Shown here: positions 1 through 8,869 of the stretch, piece after piece
Layout of the letters: each line of letters starts with the position of its first letter
Position numbering within the stretch: position 1 is the stretch's first letter
Assembly: GCA_963822905.1 (NCBI GenBank)
Contig: CAWGJF010000002.1
Coordinates: 558,001 to 622,000, forward strand
Length of the DNA stretch: 64,000 nucleotides
DNA from: CAWGJF01 sp963822905
Lineage (GTDB): Bacteria > Bacteroidota > Ignavibacteria > Ignavibacteriales > Ignavibacteriaceae
Reading direction: 5' to 3'
Notes under the pieces: generated by a model
What the model was told of the DNA's origin: nothing
The model's database searches: none
Seen by the model: the letters and a program-made list of their open reading frames with translations, nothing else
Program-made: the position numbers and the translations under genes

Positions 1-259
1 AAAGGGGTTTGTCAACTGCTAATGGTACTAAATCTTCTTTTTGAAGGAGCTTTAAGATGTCTGCAATTGTTTGAAGAATACCGTGATAACCAACTCTCAT
101 TGGTCCAAGTCTGTCCTGCATATGAGCAGAGACTTTTCTTTCAGCTAATACAGCAAATAGTGCAAATGGCAGAATAAAAACAAATAGTGGAAGCAGACTA
201 ATGATGAATGCTGAAAGAATTCCGCTGCCTGTGAGATTATATAACCAATCATACATCAT
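1..259 (-). CDS. nuoH: NADH-quinone oxidoreductase subunit H (N-terminal part)
   Basis: Membrane subunit of respiratory complex I that helps form the quinone-binding chamber where the peripheral arm meets the membrane arm. About 86 N-terminal residues are in the window; the rest lies beyond position 1. A first hydrophobic segment (residues 15-38) is followed by the family signature AERKVSAHMQDRLGP and then MRVGYHGILQ. The start ATG overlaps the nuoD stop (ATGA, 256-259), which indicates translational coupling. A second ATG directly follows, so the start could be 256. It is the last visible gene of the minus-strand nuoA-B-C-D-H run. The identification is firm. Confidence 0.93.
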   Translation of the reverse strand, partial: MMYDWLYNLTGSGILSAFIISLLPLFVFILPFALFAVLAERKVSAHMQDRLGPMRVGYHGILQTIADILKLLQKEDLVPLAVDKPL

Positions 260-1374
260 CTGTCAATCTCTCCTAAAACTATATCGATGCTTCCGAGAAT
301 TGCGACTACATCAGCAACCATAAAGCCTTTACAAAGTTCAGGGAAAATCTGCATATTTACAAAAGATGGTGCACGCACTTTAACTCGAGAAGGATTAACT
401 GAACCATCACTTATTATAAAATAGCCTAATTCACCGCGAGGATTTTCAACGCGGGTGTAGATTTGTCCAACTGGTGGTTTAATTCTTTTTGGAATTGCAG
501 AAGTTACATCGCCATCAGGAATCTGTTCTATAGCCTGCTCAATTATTTTGAGACTTTCTTCCATTTCGTAAACTCGAATCATATAACGATCCCAGCAGTC
601 GCCGGTTTTTCCTTTTTCACCTTTGCCAACAGGAATATCAAAATCAAATTTATGATAAACAGAATAAGGATCTTCTCTCCTCAAATCCCATTTCATTCCG
701 CTTGCGCGCAAGTTGGGACCGGTAACACCATAATTTATTGCAGTCTCTACAGGAAGAACACCAACGTTCGCCGTTCTTTCTATAAATATTTTATTGTAAG
801 ATAGAAGGTCGTTAAGTTCTTTAAGATTTGGTCTGAATTCTTTAATAAATTCTTTTGTCTTTCTGATAAAATCAGGATGAAGATCATGAGAAACTCCACC
901 AACCCAGATATAATTATAAAGTAGTCTTGCACCGCAGGTAATTTCAAACAGATGAAGTATTTTTTCACGGTCTCTGAAACAGAAAAGAAAAGGAGTGAAT
1001 GCACCAATGTCTGCACCATAAGTTCCAAGAGCAACAAGATGAGAAGCTATTCTTTGAAGTTCACCCATAATCACTCTGATGTACTCAACACGTTCAGGAA
1101 CTTCAATACCCAACAACCTTTCAACAGCCAATGCATAACCAAATTCATTGTACATCGAGGCAAGATAATCCATTCTGTCTGTGTAAGGAATAACTTGTGG
1201 ATAAGTCATTGCTTCACAATGTTTTTCAAAACATCTGTGGAGGTAACCGATATGTGGAATTACATTTTTAACAATTTCACCATCAAGCTGAAGCTCAAGT
1301 CGCAACACACCGTGTGTAGAGGGATGCTGCGGACCCATATTTAATACCATTTCTTCAGTTTTAAGCGCCATCAA
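256..1374 (-). CDS. nuoD: NADH-quinone oxidoreductase subunit D (49-kDa type)
   Basis: Peripheral-arm subunit of complex I that forms the quinone site with NuoB and derives from the NiFe-hydrogenase large subunit. It has 372 residues, a usual length when NuoC and NuoD are separate. The N-terminus reads LNMGPQHPSTHGVLRLEL, containing the quinone-site GPQHPSTHG motif. HIGYLHRCFEK, the TGPNLRASG segment and the C-terminal ILGSIDIVLGEIDR are also family features. Two consecutive ATGs leave the exact start open by one codon. It follows nuoC by 8 bp and overlaps nuoH by 4 bp, consistent with one transcript. Confidence 0.96.
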   Translation of the reverse strand: MMALKTEEMVLNMGPQHPSTHGVLRLELQLDGEIVKNVIPHIGYLHRCFEKHCEAMTYPQVIPYTDRMDYLASMYNEFGYALAVERLLGIEVPERVEYIRVIMGELQRIASHLVALGTYGADIGAFTPFLFCFRDREKILHLFEITCGARLLYNYIWVGGVSHDLHPDFIRKTKEFIKEFRPNLKELNDLLSYNKIFIERTANVGVLPVETAINYGVTGPNLRASGMKWDLRREDPYSVYHKFDFDIPVGKGEKGKTGDCWDRYMIRVYEMEESLKIIEQAIEQIPDGDVTSAIPKRIKPPVGQIYTRVENPRGELGYFIISDGSVNPSRVKVRAPSFVNMQIFPELCKGFMVADVVAILGSIDIVLGEIDR

Positions 1375-1382
1375 TGTTCTCT

Positions 1383-1913
1383 TTAGTAAGGTACTTTCAT
1401 TCCCTGGTAAAACTCAGGATTTTGATAATCTTTTCTTAAAGGATAACCTGCTTCCCAATCGTAGGGCATTAAAATTCTTCTAAGATCAGGATGATTCAAA
1501 AAATTAATTCCATAAAGATCAAATGCTTCTCTTTCATGCCAATCAGCTGATTTCCAGACTTCTGTAACAGTGCTTACTTCCGGATTTTCTCTTTCAGTTG
1601 AAACTTTTAATGTAATTTTGTGTTTTAAAGATGTTGATTCGAGGTGATACCAAACGCTTAATGTTCCACCTTTTATTATATCCAGTCCATTCTCATCTTT
1701 AATTTTTTCGCCATTCGCATCATCAACACCGGATAAATTCATTAGCGAATCGAATTTTAATTCTTCATTCTCAGCCAGGAACGAAGATACTTTATCAATT
1801 TCAACTGGATGAATAATTATAAATGGATTAACAGGCATGTCTGTTTTCAATTCAATGACAGCATCCTGAAAATTTGATTTTAAGATATTGAAAATTTCTT
1901 CAGCAGATTTCAT
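1383..1913 (-). CDS. nuoC: NADH-quinone oxidoreductase subunit C (30-kDa type)
   Basis: Peripheral-arm structural subunit of complex I. It has 176 residues. The C-terminal half carries the family signature WHEREAFDLYGINF followed by HPDLRRILMPYDWEGYPLRKDY-like sequence (here DWEAGYPLRKDY). The acidic N-terminal half is less conserved, as is normal. It overlaps nuoB by 4 bp (1910-1913) and is followed by nuoD, so NuoC and NuoD are separate proteins here, unlike the fused form of E. coli. Confidence 0.95.
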   Translation of the reverse strand: MKSAEEIFNILKSNFQDAVIELKTDMPVNPFIIIHPVEIDKVSSFLAENEELKFDSLMNLSGVDDANGEKIKDENGLDIIKGGTLSVWYHLESTSLKHKITLKVSTERENPEVSTVTEVWKSADWHEREAFDLYGINFLNHPDLRRILMPYDWEAGYPLRKDYQNPEFYQGMKVPY

Positions 1914-2404
1914 GCACTTTTCTTAACAACGTTAGATTCATTTCTTATTTTTTCCTGAAGCTTTAATAATCCCTCTAACAATGCTTCAGGTCTTGGCGGG
2001 CAACCGGGTACGTAAACATCAACCGGGATCACTCTATCTACGCCTTTTAAGACGTGATATCCGTGCTCCCAATAAGGTCCACCACAATTGGAGCAGCTTC
2101 CCATTGAAATAACATATTTTGGATCAGGCATTTGTTCATATAATCTTTTAACACGGATTGCCATTTTTAAAGTAACTGTACCGCTAATAATTATAACATC
2201 AGATTGTCTCGGCGAAGGTCTTGGAATAACTCCGAATCTATCAAAGTCATAATGTGAAGCTGATGTTGCCATCATTTCGATTGCACAACAGGCTAAACCA
2301 AAGCCGACCTGCCATAGTGAAGATAATCGGGCCCAGTTGAATAAATCCTCGACCGATGTAATTACAATATTATCGTCGGCAAATTTCTTATCAAGAAAAC
2401 TCAT
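1910..2404 (-). CDS. nuoB: NADH-quinone oxidoreductase subunit B
   Basis: Complex I subunit that carries the terminal 4Fe-4S cluster N2, which passes electrons to quinone. It has 164 residues. The cluster ligands are visible: the tandem cysteines of FGLACCAIEMM, a cysteine in MGSCSNCGGPYW, and the cysteine of VPGCPPRPEALLEG. The small-subunit hydrogenase-like fold is implied by RQSDVIIISGTVT. The start is 5 bp after the nuoA stop and the end overlaps nuoC by 4 bp. Confidence 0.96.
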   Translation of the reverse strand: MSFLDKKFADDNIVITSVEDLFNWARLSSLWQVGFGLACCAIEMMATSASHYDFDRFGVIPRPSPRQSDVIIISGTVTLKMAIRVKRLYEQMPDPKYVISMGSCSNCGGPYWEHGYHVLKGVDRVIPVDVYVPGCPPRPEALLEGLLKLQEKIRNESNVVKKSA

Positions 2405-2409
2405 AAATT

Positions 2410-2841
2410 TTACTCAACTGCGGTTAATTCTTTTATTGGTGTAATCGTTGAATTTTTTTGTATTGTTGGTTCCTGAATAATTGGACGTGCCCATTCCAGA
2501 TCACCTTTTCGCCATTCGTAAGCCATTCCAATTCCAAGAAGTATCAGAAAAATTGCACCTACCAGGTATCCGGCAATTCCGAAATCTTTATAAACAAGAG
2601 CCCATGGAATTAGAAGAACAACTTCGACATCAAAAATTAAAAAGATAAGTGCTACTACATAAAATCTGATATTAAATCTAACCCAGGGTGAGCCTTCGGG
2701 GTTTTCACCACATTCGTAGGTTGTTAATTTTTCGAAAGTTGGTCTGGAAGGTCTAATTAATTTAGCAACAAATAAGGCAACAACCACGAAGAGAATCGAG
2801 GTAAGAATAAATACGAAGATCTTGCCGAATTCTGTAAGCAT
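2410..2841 (-). CDS. nuoA: NADH-quinone oxidoreductase subunit A
   Basis: Small membrane subunit of complex I. It has 143 residues and three hydrophobic segments (about residues 8-28, 60-82 and 90-110). The family motif TYECGENPEGSPWVRFNIRF lies in the first loop, and FLIFDVEVVLLIPWA spans the second membrane segment. The hydrophilic C-terminal tail of about 30 residues is longer than usual. It is the first gene of the minus-strand nuo operon, with a promoter-like sequence directly upstream. Confidence 0.95.
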   Translation of the reverse strand: MLTEFGKIFVFILTSILFVVVALFVAKLIRPSRPTFEKLTTYECGENPEGSPWVRFNIRFYVVALIFLIFDVEVVLLIPWALVYKDFGIAGYLVGAIFLILLGIGMAYEWRKGDLEWARPIIQEPTIQKNSTITPIKELTAVE

Positions 2842-2863
2842 ATTTTAAAAAAATTTATTGAGA

Positions 2864-2892
2864 AAATTAACACTACCAATTAGGAATGTCAA
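2864..2892 (-). promoter_or_regulatory. Candidate promoter of the nuo operon
   Basis: Read on the minus strand, TTGACA (2887-2892) is followed after 17 bases by TAATTT (2864-2869), about 23 bp before the nuoA start. The -35 box matches the housekeeping consensus exactly and the spacing is ideal; the -10 box is weak. This is sequence resemblance only. Confidence 0.4.
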
Positions 2893-3019
2893 GAAAATTT
2901 GATGCCAGTATTTATTGTAACTATAAAATTGATTAAGATATTAATGGCATTTATATTTTCTGGAAGATTATTTGATTAAATTTATATAGCTAATCAAAAA
3001 ACATTCTGTTTAATAATTC

Positions 3020-3853
3020 ATGGATTTGGTTAAACAATATATAATTCAAAGCATTAATACGGCTTCCAATAATTTAAGACTGAATTCCCAGCAAATACAG
3101 ATACTCGCTTTATTGCGGGAAATAATAATTAAATCTAAAAATCTGGGTGACGATTTTGTAAGGATGAAAAAGACTACAGAATTCTCAACTCTGGGAATAA
3201 GGCTTGCCGAAATTCATAATTTCTTAACTCAGAGTACAGTTGATTTTTTGAGAGTTTCTGAAAAATTCAGAGATCATAGCAGGTATTTAATAAAGGATCT
3301 TAATTATATTTTAGAAAATATCAGCCTCGATAATTTTAAAAATGCAAAAGAAACATTCTCAAAAGAAAAATCAAAAAACGATGATGAAATAAAAGTCAAT
3401 CTTGCTGATAGGAAAGAGACACATGAATTTTTGCCTAAAGAAATAGAGGATTCATTAAAAGAGCAGATAATTTTTGCAGATGATTCAGGTGATGATGAGT
3501 TTCAAAAATATGAAAAGATTATTTTGGAACCTATTAAATCAATAGATGAATTTCTTAAAATACTTAATGAAGAACAAAAAGATATTCCGACGATTAATAA
3601 GTATGCTAAAATGATGAAAAAGAATGGTGAATTATCAACGAATACAGGATTTGAAATTCTTGCAAAAATGCATAGCGTACTTTCGAACTCTTTTTCAAAA
3701 ATTGCAGAAGGCAAACTTAAACCAACAATTGACACAATCCGCTCTATGCGTGCTTGTTTGATTGTTATTGTTGCTGTTATCAGAAGCAAGGATGTTGACA
3801 TAACTGAATACATCCAGAAAGCAAGTGAATTAGAATTAAAGATAATTAAATAA
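3020..3853 (+). CDS. Uncharacterised helical protein
   Basis: I do not recognise a family for this 277-residue protein. It has no signal peptide or membrane segment. The first 110 residues look mostly alpha-helical. The middle (about 115-160) is very rich in lysine, aspartate and glutamate and may be a flexible linker. The C-terminal third is again helical, with a hydrophobic stretch near residue 245 (ACLIVIVAVIRS) that is probably a buried helix. It starts 178 bp from nuoA in the opposite direction and lies 16 bp upstream of manC, so it may be co-transcribed with manC. Confidence 0.7.
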   Translation: MDLVKQYIIQSINTASNNLRLNSQQIQILALLREIIIKSKNLGDDFVRMKKTTEFSTLGIRLAEIHNFLTQSTVDFLRVSEKFRDHSRYLIKDLNYILENISLDNFKNAKETFSKEKSKNDDEIKVNLADRKETHEFLPKEIEDSLKEQIIFADDSGDDEFQKYEKIILEPIKSIDEFLKILNEEQKDIPTINKYAKMMKKNGELSTNTGFEILAKMHSVLSNSFSKIAEGKLKPTIDTIRSMRACLIVIVAVIRSKDVDITEYIQKASELELKIIK

Positions 3854-3869
3854 TAAGGAAAATATTTTA

Positions 3870-4937
3870 ATGAATTTATATGCAATTATTATGGCTGGAG
3901 GTGTTGGAGCAAGGTTCTGGCCAAGAAGCAAAATGAAAATACCAAAACAGTTGTTGAAAATATTTGGTGAAAATACAATGATACAGGATACTGTTAAAAG
4001 GATTGAACCACTTGTTAAAAAAGAAAATATTTATATTATAACAAACAGAGTTCAGCAGGAAGGTATTGAGTCGCAACTTCCTGATATACCTAAGGAAAAT
4101 ATTATTTATGAACCTTTCGGAAGAAATACAGCTGCTTGTATCGGGCTTGCATCAATTTTGATTCACACAAAAGATAGTGAAGCTGTGACTTTTGTTTTAC
4201 CATCAGATCATATAATTAAGGAAGAAGATCTTTTCCGACAAACATTAATAAATGCAGCTGACTATGCATTTCATTCCAAAGGATTAGTTACTATTGGTGT
4301 AACTCCGACAAAACCCGAAACTGGGTATGGCTACATTCAAATTGATGAAAACAAGGTAAAGGATCATATCTTCAAAGTTTTAACATTTGCTGAAAAACCA
4401 AATTTTTCTACTGCAGTGAGATTTTTAGAGAGTGGTGACTTTCTTTGGAACAGTGGTATGTTTATCTGGCGGGCTGATTCTATACTTAAAGAAATAAAAA
4501 ATTATTTACCAGATTTATCTTCAGGACTTAATCACATTAAAGCTGAAATAGGAAAACCTGTTTATGAAGAAACACTTACAAATATTTATGGGCAGCTAAA
4601 GAAAATTTCAATAGATTACGGCGTAATGGAAAAATCCCAGAATGTTTATCTTGTTAAAGGAAATTTTACCTGGAGCGATGTTGGTAGCTGGGATGCAGTT
4701 TATCAGCTGAGTGAAAAAGATAGCGATGGTAATGTAAAAGTCGGAAATGTTTATACTGATATGTCGGTTGATTCTTATGCTTATTCTCCGGATAACTTTA
4801 CAGCATTAATTGGAGTTGATAATATTATTGTAATTAATACCTCTAATGGGGTGTTAATTTGTAAAAGGGAAAAATCACAGGAAGTAAAAAATATTATTGA
4901 TTACCTGAAGTTCAATAAACTTGAAGAATATTTATAG
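3870..4937 (+). CDS. manC: Mannose-1-phosphate guanylyltransferase
   Basis: Makes GDP-mannose from mannose 1-phosphate and GTP for cell-surface polysaccharide and glycan synthesis. It has 355 residues, the length of single-domain ManC without the isomerase half. The nucleotidyltransferase signature is at the N-terminus (IIMAGGVGARFWPRSK, then PKQLLKIFG). GRNTAACIGLA, FVLPSDHII, TGYGYI, FAEKPN, LWNSGMF and NFTWSDVGSWDA follow in family order. An AAGGAAAATATTTTA stretch precedes the ATG. It sits between an unknown helical protein and an RpiB homologue, probably in one operon. Confidence 0.93.
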   Translation: MNLYAIIMAGGVGARFWPRSKMKIPKQLLKIFGENTMIQDTVKRIEPLVKKENIYIITNRVQQEGIESQLPDIPKENIIYEPFGRNTAACIGLASILIHTKDSEAVTFVLPSDHIIKEEDLFRQTLINAADYAFHSKGLVTIGVTPTKPETGYGYIQIDENKVKDHIFKVLTFAEKPNFSTAVRFLESGDFLWNSGMFIWRADSILKEIKNYLPDLSSGLNHIKAEIGKPVYEETLTNIYGQLKKISIDYGVMEKSQNVYLVKGNFTWSDVGSWDAVYQLSEKDSDGNVKVGNVYTDMSVDSYAYSPDNFTALIGVDNIIVINTSNGVLICKREKSQEVKNIIDYLKFNKLEEYL

Positions 4938-4962
4938 GTTGTCCTTTACAGATATTTGAATA

Positions 4963-5601
4963 ATGAAGAAAAAATTATTTACAGAACTTGATATCAGGAA
5001 AATTGAAAGAGCCGGAAGCACGGTTGTTGTTTATGATGAGGATTCTATTTTTTCTCCTTCGGCATTGGACAGAATAAAAGAGAGAAAGCTAACTCTTATA
5101 AAAAAGAAATTGGATACTAATGCAGAAACTCCGGTACAGTTTAATCCACAAAATAAAATAGCAATTGGAAGTGATCATACTGGCTTTAGGCTAAAAAACA
5201 TTTTAATAAAATATTTGAATGAAAAAAGTATTGAATCAATCGATGCCGGAACTTATGATGAAAATTCCTGCGACTATCCCGAATTTGCAGGAAAAGTATC
5301 ACAATTAATTTTGAGTGGTCAGGTGAAAAGAGGTGTTCTGCTTGACGCAACCGGGATACCTTCTGCGATAACCGCAAATAAATTTAGAGGAATTCGAGCA
5401 GCTACTTGTTATAATGAATTCAGTGCAAAGAGTTCCCGTGAACATAATGACTCCAATATAATTGTAATGGGAGCCAGGTCATTAGGCGAAGAAACCATAA
5501 AATCAATTCTCGATGTTTGGTTGAATACAGCTTTTCTTGGGGGAAGACATCAAAAACGATTAGATAAGATCACAGCAATTGAAATTAAAAATAAGATCTG
5601 A
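4963..5601 (+). CDS. RpiB/LacAB-family sugar-phosphate isomerase homologue with altered active site
   Basis: The core (residues about 66-212) is clearly RpiB-like: IAIGSDHTGFRLK, the DYPEFAGKV loop, ANKFRGIRAATC, SREHNDSNIIVMGAR and the C-terminal GGRHQKRLDKITAIE. RpiB interconverts ribose 5-phosphate and ribulose 5-phosphate. In the E. coli enzyme the catalytic cysteine lies in LICGTGVGISIAANK; here the segment is LLDATGIPSAITANK, so Cys is replaced by Asp and the following glycines by Ala and Pro. The first 65 residues are an added domain whose SPSALDRIKERKLTLI stretch resembles the TPxARDxAxExG motif of some bacterial-microcompartment proteins. I therefore expect a different substrate or a non-catalytic role. 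It lies 25 bp after manC. Confidence 0.85.
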   Translation: MKKKLFTELDIRKIERAGSTVVVYDEDSIFSPSALDRIKERKLTLIKKKLDTNAETPVQFNPQNKIAIGSDHTGFRLKNILIKYLNEKSIESIDAGTYDENSCDYPEFAGKVSQLILSGQVKRGVLLDATGIPSAITANKFRGIRAATCYNEFSAKSSREHNDSNIIVMGARSLGEETIKSILDVWLNTAFLGGRHQKRLDKITAIEIKNKI

Positions 5602-5750
5602 ACGAATTAGATAACAGTTAACTTTGAAAATTTTTTATTTAATATTAATTTGATTTTCCGAATTTGTATGATTTGGGAATATCTGTTTCATAAACTTTCT
5701 TGGGGCACATCCAAAAATCAATCAGTGATTAATTTTATTCAGGATATTAT

Positions 5751-6515
5751 TTGTTAATTGTACAGGCGCCGGTTGTAAAGACCATTGAGTTAGATTATAA
5801 CATTTTTCTATTACAGGTTCATTGTCCGCAAATTGCTAATATGATTGCCCCTGGTCAATTTTTGAACTTAAGAGTAACAGAAAGAGTCTCCCCATTACTC
5901 CGTAGACCATTCAGTGTTTGTGACGTAGAAGGTGAACATATTTTCCTTATGTTTAATGTTATGGGGGAAGGGACAAATATTCTAGCACATATAACCAAAG
6001 GTTCACTAATTGATATTCTGGGTCCGCTTGGGAATGGGTTTTTTATTGAAGATGATTTTGAAACGGCTGTGATTGTGGCTGGTGGCCTTGGGGCAGCTCC
6101 ATTTCCTTATGTAACACGGAGATTAAATAGACTCAACAAAAAGATCCATACATTTATTGGAGGACGTACACAATCAGATGTAATAAAGTATGGAATGGAA
6201 AACTTTCAGGTTGCAACTGATGATGGATCTGACGGTTTTAAAGGAAATGTAGTTGAGTTACTTAATAAAAATAAAAATCTGTTTAATAATAGTATCACAA
6301 AAATACTTGCATGTGGTCCTACAGCAATGTTAAAAACTTTACAAAAATTTTGTTTTGAAAATAATTTTAATTGTGAAGTATCTACAGAATGTGCTATGGC
6401 TTGCGGATTTGGGATTTGCCAGGGTTGCCCGATCGAATCAGTAGATCATCCGGATAAATATTTGCTTGTTTGTAAAGATGGTCCAGTTTTTAATATTAAA
6501 GATGTTAAAATATGA
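5751..6515 (+). CDS. pyrK: Dihydroorotate dehydrogenase B, electron transfer subunit
   Basis: FAD and 2Fe-2S protein that lets class 1B dihydroorotate dehydrogenase reduce NAD in pyrimidine synthesis. It has 254 residues. LLRRPFSVCDVE is the flavin-binding RPFS motif, GPLGNGF and VAGGLGAAPF belong to the NAD/flavin reductase fold, and the C-terminal cysteines (CAMACGFGICQGCP, then LLVCKDGPVF) bind the 2Fe-2S cluster. The start is a TTG with AGGA seven bases upstream; no in-frame ATG gives a complete N-terminal beta-strand. The stop overlaps the pyrD ATG by 4 bp, matching the obligate PyrK-PyrD pairing. Confidence 0.94.
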   Translation: MLIVQAPVVKTIELDYNIFLLQVHCPQIANMIAPGQFLNLRVTERVSPLLRRPFSVCDVEGEHIFLMFNVMGEGTNILAHITKGSLIDILGPLGNGFFIEDDFETAVIVAGGLGAAPFPYVTRRLNRLNKKIHTFIGGRTQSDVIKYGMENFQVATDDGSDGFKGNVVELLNKNKNLFNNSITKILACGPTAMLKTLQKFCFENNFNCEVSTECAMACGFGICQGCPIESVDHPDKYLLVCKDGPVFNIKDVKI

Positions 6516-7435
6516 GCGGAGTTGATTTATCAGTTCAAATAGGTTCTCTAAAATTAAAAAACCCAATTATGCTGGCATCGGGAACTGTTGGCTATGGAAA
6601 TGAAATCTCTGAATTTACTGATTTAAATAACATTGGTGGAATTGTTACCAAGTCTTTAAGTTTAAAACCAAGGAAAGGAAATCCACCACAAAGAATTGTT
6701 GAAACACCCGCCGGAATGCTAAATGCAATTGGTCTGGCAAATGTTGGAGTTGAAGAATTTTTAAAAGAAAAAATTCCTTTCCTTAAGAAATTTGATGTTC
6801 CTCTCATTTGTAATATTGCCGCCAGTTCAATCGATGAATATGTGGAATGTACAAGAATTCTTACTACTGAAGAAACAATAAAAGCATTTGAGATAAATGT
6901 TTCCTGCCCAAATGTTAAAGAAGGTGGTTTGGAATTCGGAAACAATGTGGATGCTGTTGGTGAAATTACAAATCGTGTACGTGGTGTAACTGGCAAACCG
7001 GTAATAATAAAACTTTCACCAAATGTTTCCTACATATCACAATTTGCCATAGTTGCAAAAGATAATGGTGCAAACGCTGTTTCAGCTATAAATACATTAG
7101 TTGGAACATCTTTTAACATTAAAACAAGAAGACCAAAAATCTACAATATAACAGGTGGGCTTTCAGGTCCGGCAATTAAACCCGTTGCTCTTGCCAAAGT
7201 TTTGGAAATTTCTAGAAATGTTGAAATTCCAATAATCGGCATTGGCGGAATTATGAACTGGAAAGATGTGATCGAATTTTTGATTGTTGGTGCATCTGCG
7301 ATACAAATCGGCACATTAAATTTTATTGACCCCGCTGCTGCGGGAAAGATTGTAAATGAACTTGAGGATTATTGTATTCAAAATGGAATTAAGAAAATTT
7401 CTGATTTAATAAAATCATATATCATAAATGAATAA
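6512..7435 (+). CDS. pyrD: Dihydroorotate dehydrogenase, class 1B catalytic subunit
   Basis: FMN-dependent oxidation of dihydroorotate to orotate, the fourth step of UMP synthesis. It has 307 residues. Visible motifs are LASGTVGYGNE near the N-terminus, AIGLANVG, the active-site segment INVSCPNVKEGG with the catalytic cysteine typical of class 1, VIIKLSPN, GLSGPAIKPVAL and IIGIGGIMNWKDVIEF. The start overlaps pyrK by 4 bp (ATGA). folC begins 3 bp after its stop. Confidence 0.95.
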   Translation: MSGVDLSVQIGSLKLKNPIMLASGTVGYGNEISEFTDLNNIGGIVTKSLSLKPRKGNPPQRIVETPAGMLNAIGLANVGVEEFLKEKIPFLKKFDVPLICNIAASSIDEYVECTRILTTEETIKAFEINVSCPNVKEGGLEFGNNVDAVGEITNRVRGVTGKPVIIKLSPNVSYISQFAIVAKDNGANAVSAINTLVGTSFNIKTRRPKIYNITGGLSGPAIKPVALAKVLEISRNVEIPIIGIGGIMNWKDVIEFLIVGASAIQIGTLNFIDPAAAGKIVNELEDYCIQNGIKKISDLIKSYIINE

Positions 7436-7438
7436 ATT

Positions 7439-8701
7439 ATGAATGTTGAAGCATCTCTTCAAAAACTTTACTCTCTTCACACTTTTGGAATTAAATTAGG
7501 TTTAGATAATACACTACATTTTCTTGATTATATCGGGAATCCACAAAAATATTTAAAGACTATTCACGTTGCTGGTTCAAACGGAAAGGGAAGTACAGCA
7601 TCATTTATTGCAAGTATTCTGATGGAGATGGGATTCAAAACAGGTTTATATACTTCACCACATTTCGTAAAATTCAACGAAAGAATCGTAATTAATAAAA
7701 ACCAAATTGATGATGTTTTTATTGCAGAATTTATAATCAGGAATGAAAAGTTTATTGATGAGCATCAAATGACTTTTTTTGAAGTTACAACAGCAATGGC
7801 ATTTGAATACTTTTATAAGAATAGTACAGACTTTTGTGTAATTGAAACAGGACTTGGTGGAAGACTCGATGCAACTAATGTTTTGAGTCCTTTGGCCGTA
7901 GTTATTACTTCTATCAGTCTGGAACATACGAATATTCTTGGAACAAGTATTTCGCAGATAGTCTCAGAAAAAGCTGCAATTATAAAAAAAGGTGCAAAAG
8001 TTTTTACAGGAAAATTAAATGAGGAAGCTGAATTTATTATTGTACAAAAATGTGAAGAGCACAATTGTGAGTTGTTTAAGCTTGATGATTATATTAATGA
8101 ACGTCACAACACTGTAGAACTATATACTGATGAAATTGAAATTGATGATTTTACAATTCCTTTAAAGGGCAGATATCAGAAATACAATGCCGCATTAGCA
8201 GGATTAGTTGTAAACAAAACTTTTTCTCTGGAGAATCCTCATTTAATTAAAGCAGGAATTAAGAATGTCCTAGTTAATACCGGCATTCAAGGCCGTTATG
8301 AATTCATTTCAAAAGATCCTGTAATAATTTTAGATTCTGCACACAATCAGGATGGAGTGACAAATTTTTTAGGTGAATTTGCCTGTGACTCAAATTCATA
8401 CTCTAAAAAATCCTTGCTTTTTGCTGTAATGAAAGACAAAGCTATTCCTGAAATGTTATTGGAATTGGATAAGCATTTTGATGAAATATACATTACCGAA
8501 ATCGACTATGAACGATGTGCAAAAATTGAAGAAATTGAAGCCATTTGTGAAGTGCATAAAATTCGTTCAACACCGGTACGAAACATTAGACAATTCATTG
8601 AAAAATTTGAATCAAAGCCTCAAACTGAGTGCCTGGTTGTGCTTGGAAGTATGTTTTTGATAGGTAAAGTAAAAGAAGAGATAAGTGTTATTAAAACTTG
8701 A
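7439..8701 (+). CDS. folC: Folylpolyglutamate synthase / dihydrofolate synthase
   Basis: Mur-ligase-family enzyme that adds glutamate to dihydropteroate and folates. It has 420 residues. The P-loop is VAGSNGKGSTASFI, the folate-binding omega loop follows (GLYTSPHFVKFNERI), and IETGLGGRLDATN and LDSAHNQDGV are family motifs for metal and ATP binding and the C-terminal domain. The start is 3 bp after pyrD, so it is probably translated from the pyrKD transcript. A folP gene lies elsewhere in this window at 47 kb. Confidence 0.94.
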   Translation: MNVEASLQKLYSLHTFGIKLGLDNTLHFLDYIGNPQKYLKTIHVAGSNGKGSTASFIASILMEMGFKTGLYTSPHFVKFNERIVINKNQIDDVFIAEFIIRNEKFIDEHQMTFFEVTTAMAFEYFYKNSTDFCVIETGLGGRLDATNVLSPLAVVITSISLEHTNILGTSISQIVSEKAAIIKKGAKVFTGKLNEEAEFIIVQKCEEHNCELFKLDDYINERHNTVELYTDEIEIDDFTIPLKGRYQKYNAALAGLVVNKTFSLENPHLIKAGIKNVLVNTGIQGRYEFISKDPVIILDSAHNQDGVTNFLGEFACDSNSYSKKSLLFAVMKDKAIPEMLLELDKHFDEIYITEIDYERCAKIEEIEAICEVHKIRSTPVRNIRQFIEKFESKPQTECLVVLGSMFLIGKVKEEISVIKT

Positions 8702-8713
8702 CATTTTAATTTA

Positions 8714-8748
8714 ATAGGATTATGTTTCGAGAAACCTCATAATCCTAT
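8714..8748. repeat. Perfect 11-bp inverted repeat between folC and rho
   Basis: ATAGGATTATG (8714-8724) is the exact reverse complement of CATAATCCTAT (8738-8748). The 13-base loop can itself pair further (GTTTC/GAAAC around GA), giving one long hairpin. No T-run follows, so it is not a canonical intrinsic terminator. It lies 13 bp after the folC stop and about 120 bp before rho. Confidence 0.6.
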
Positions 8749-8869
8749 CAACAAGTAGCAATTTAATATTGTAAATTATTTTTACCTCGAATCTTTTCCG
8801 GAGCAAATCCGATAAGTATGAATAAATAGTTAACTAACTTTGAACAAAAACAAATCAGGTGGGAAAACC

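Noticed and set aside
463..1344. Several long open frames on the plus strand opposite nuoD
   Set aside because: They lie wholly inside a strongly conserved complex I gene and encode low-complexity, unrecognisable sequence.
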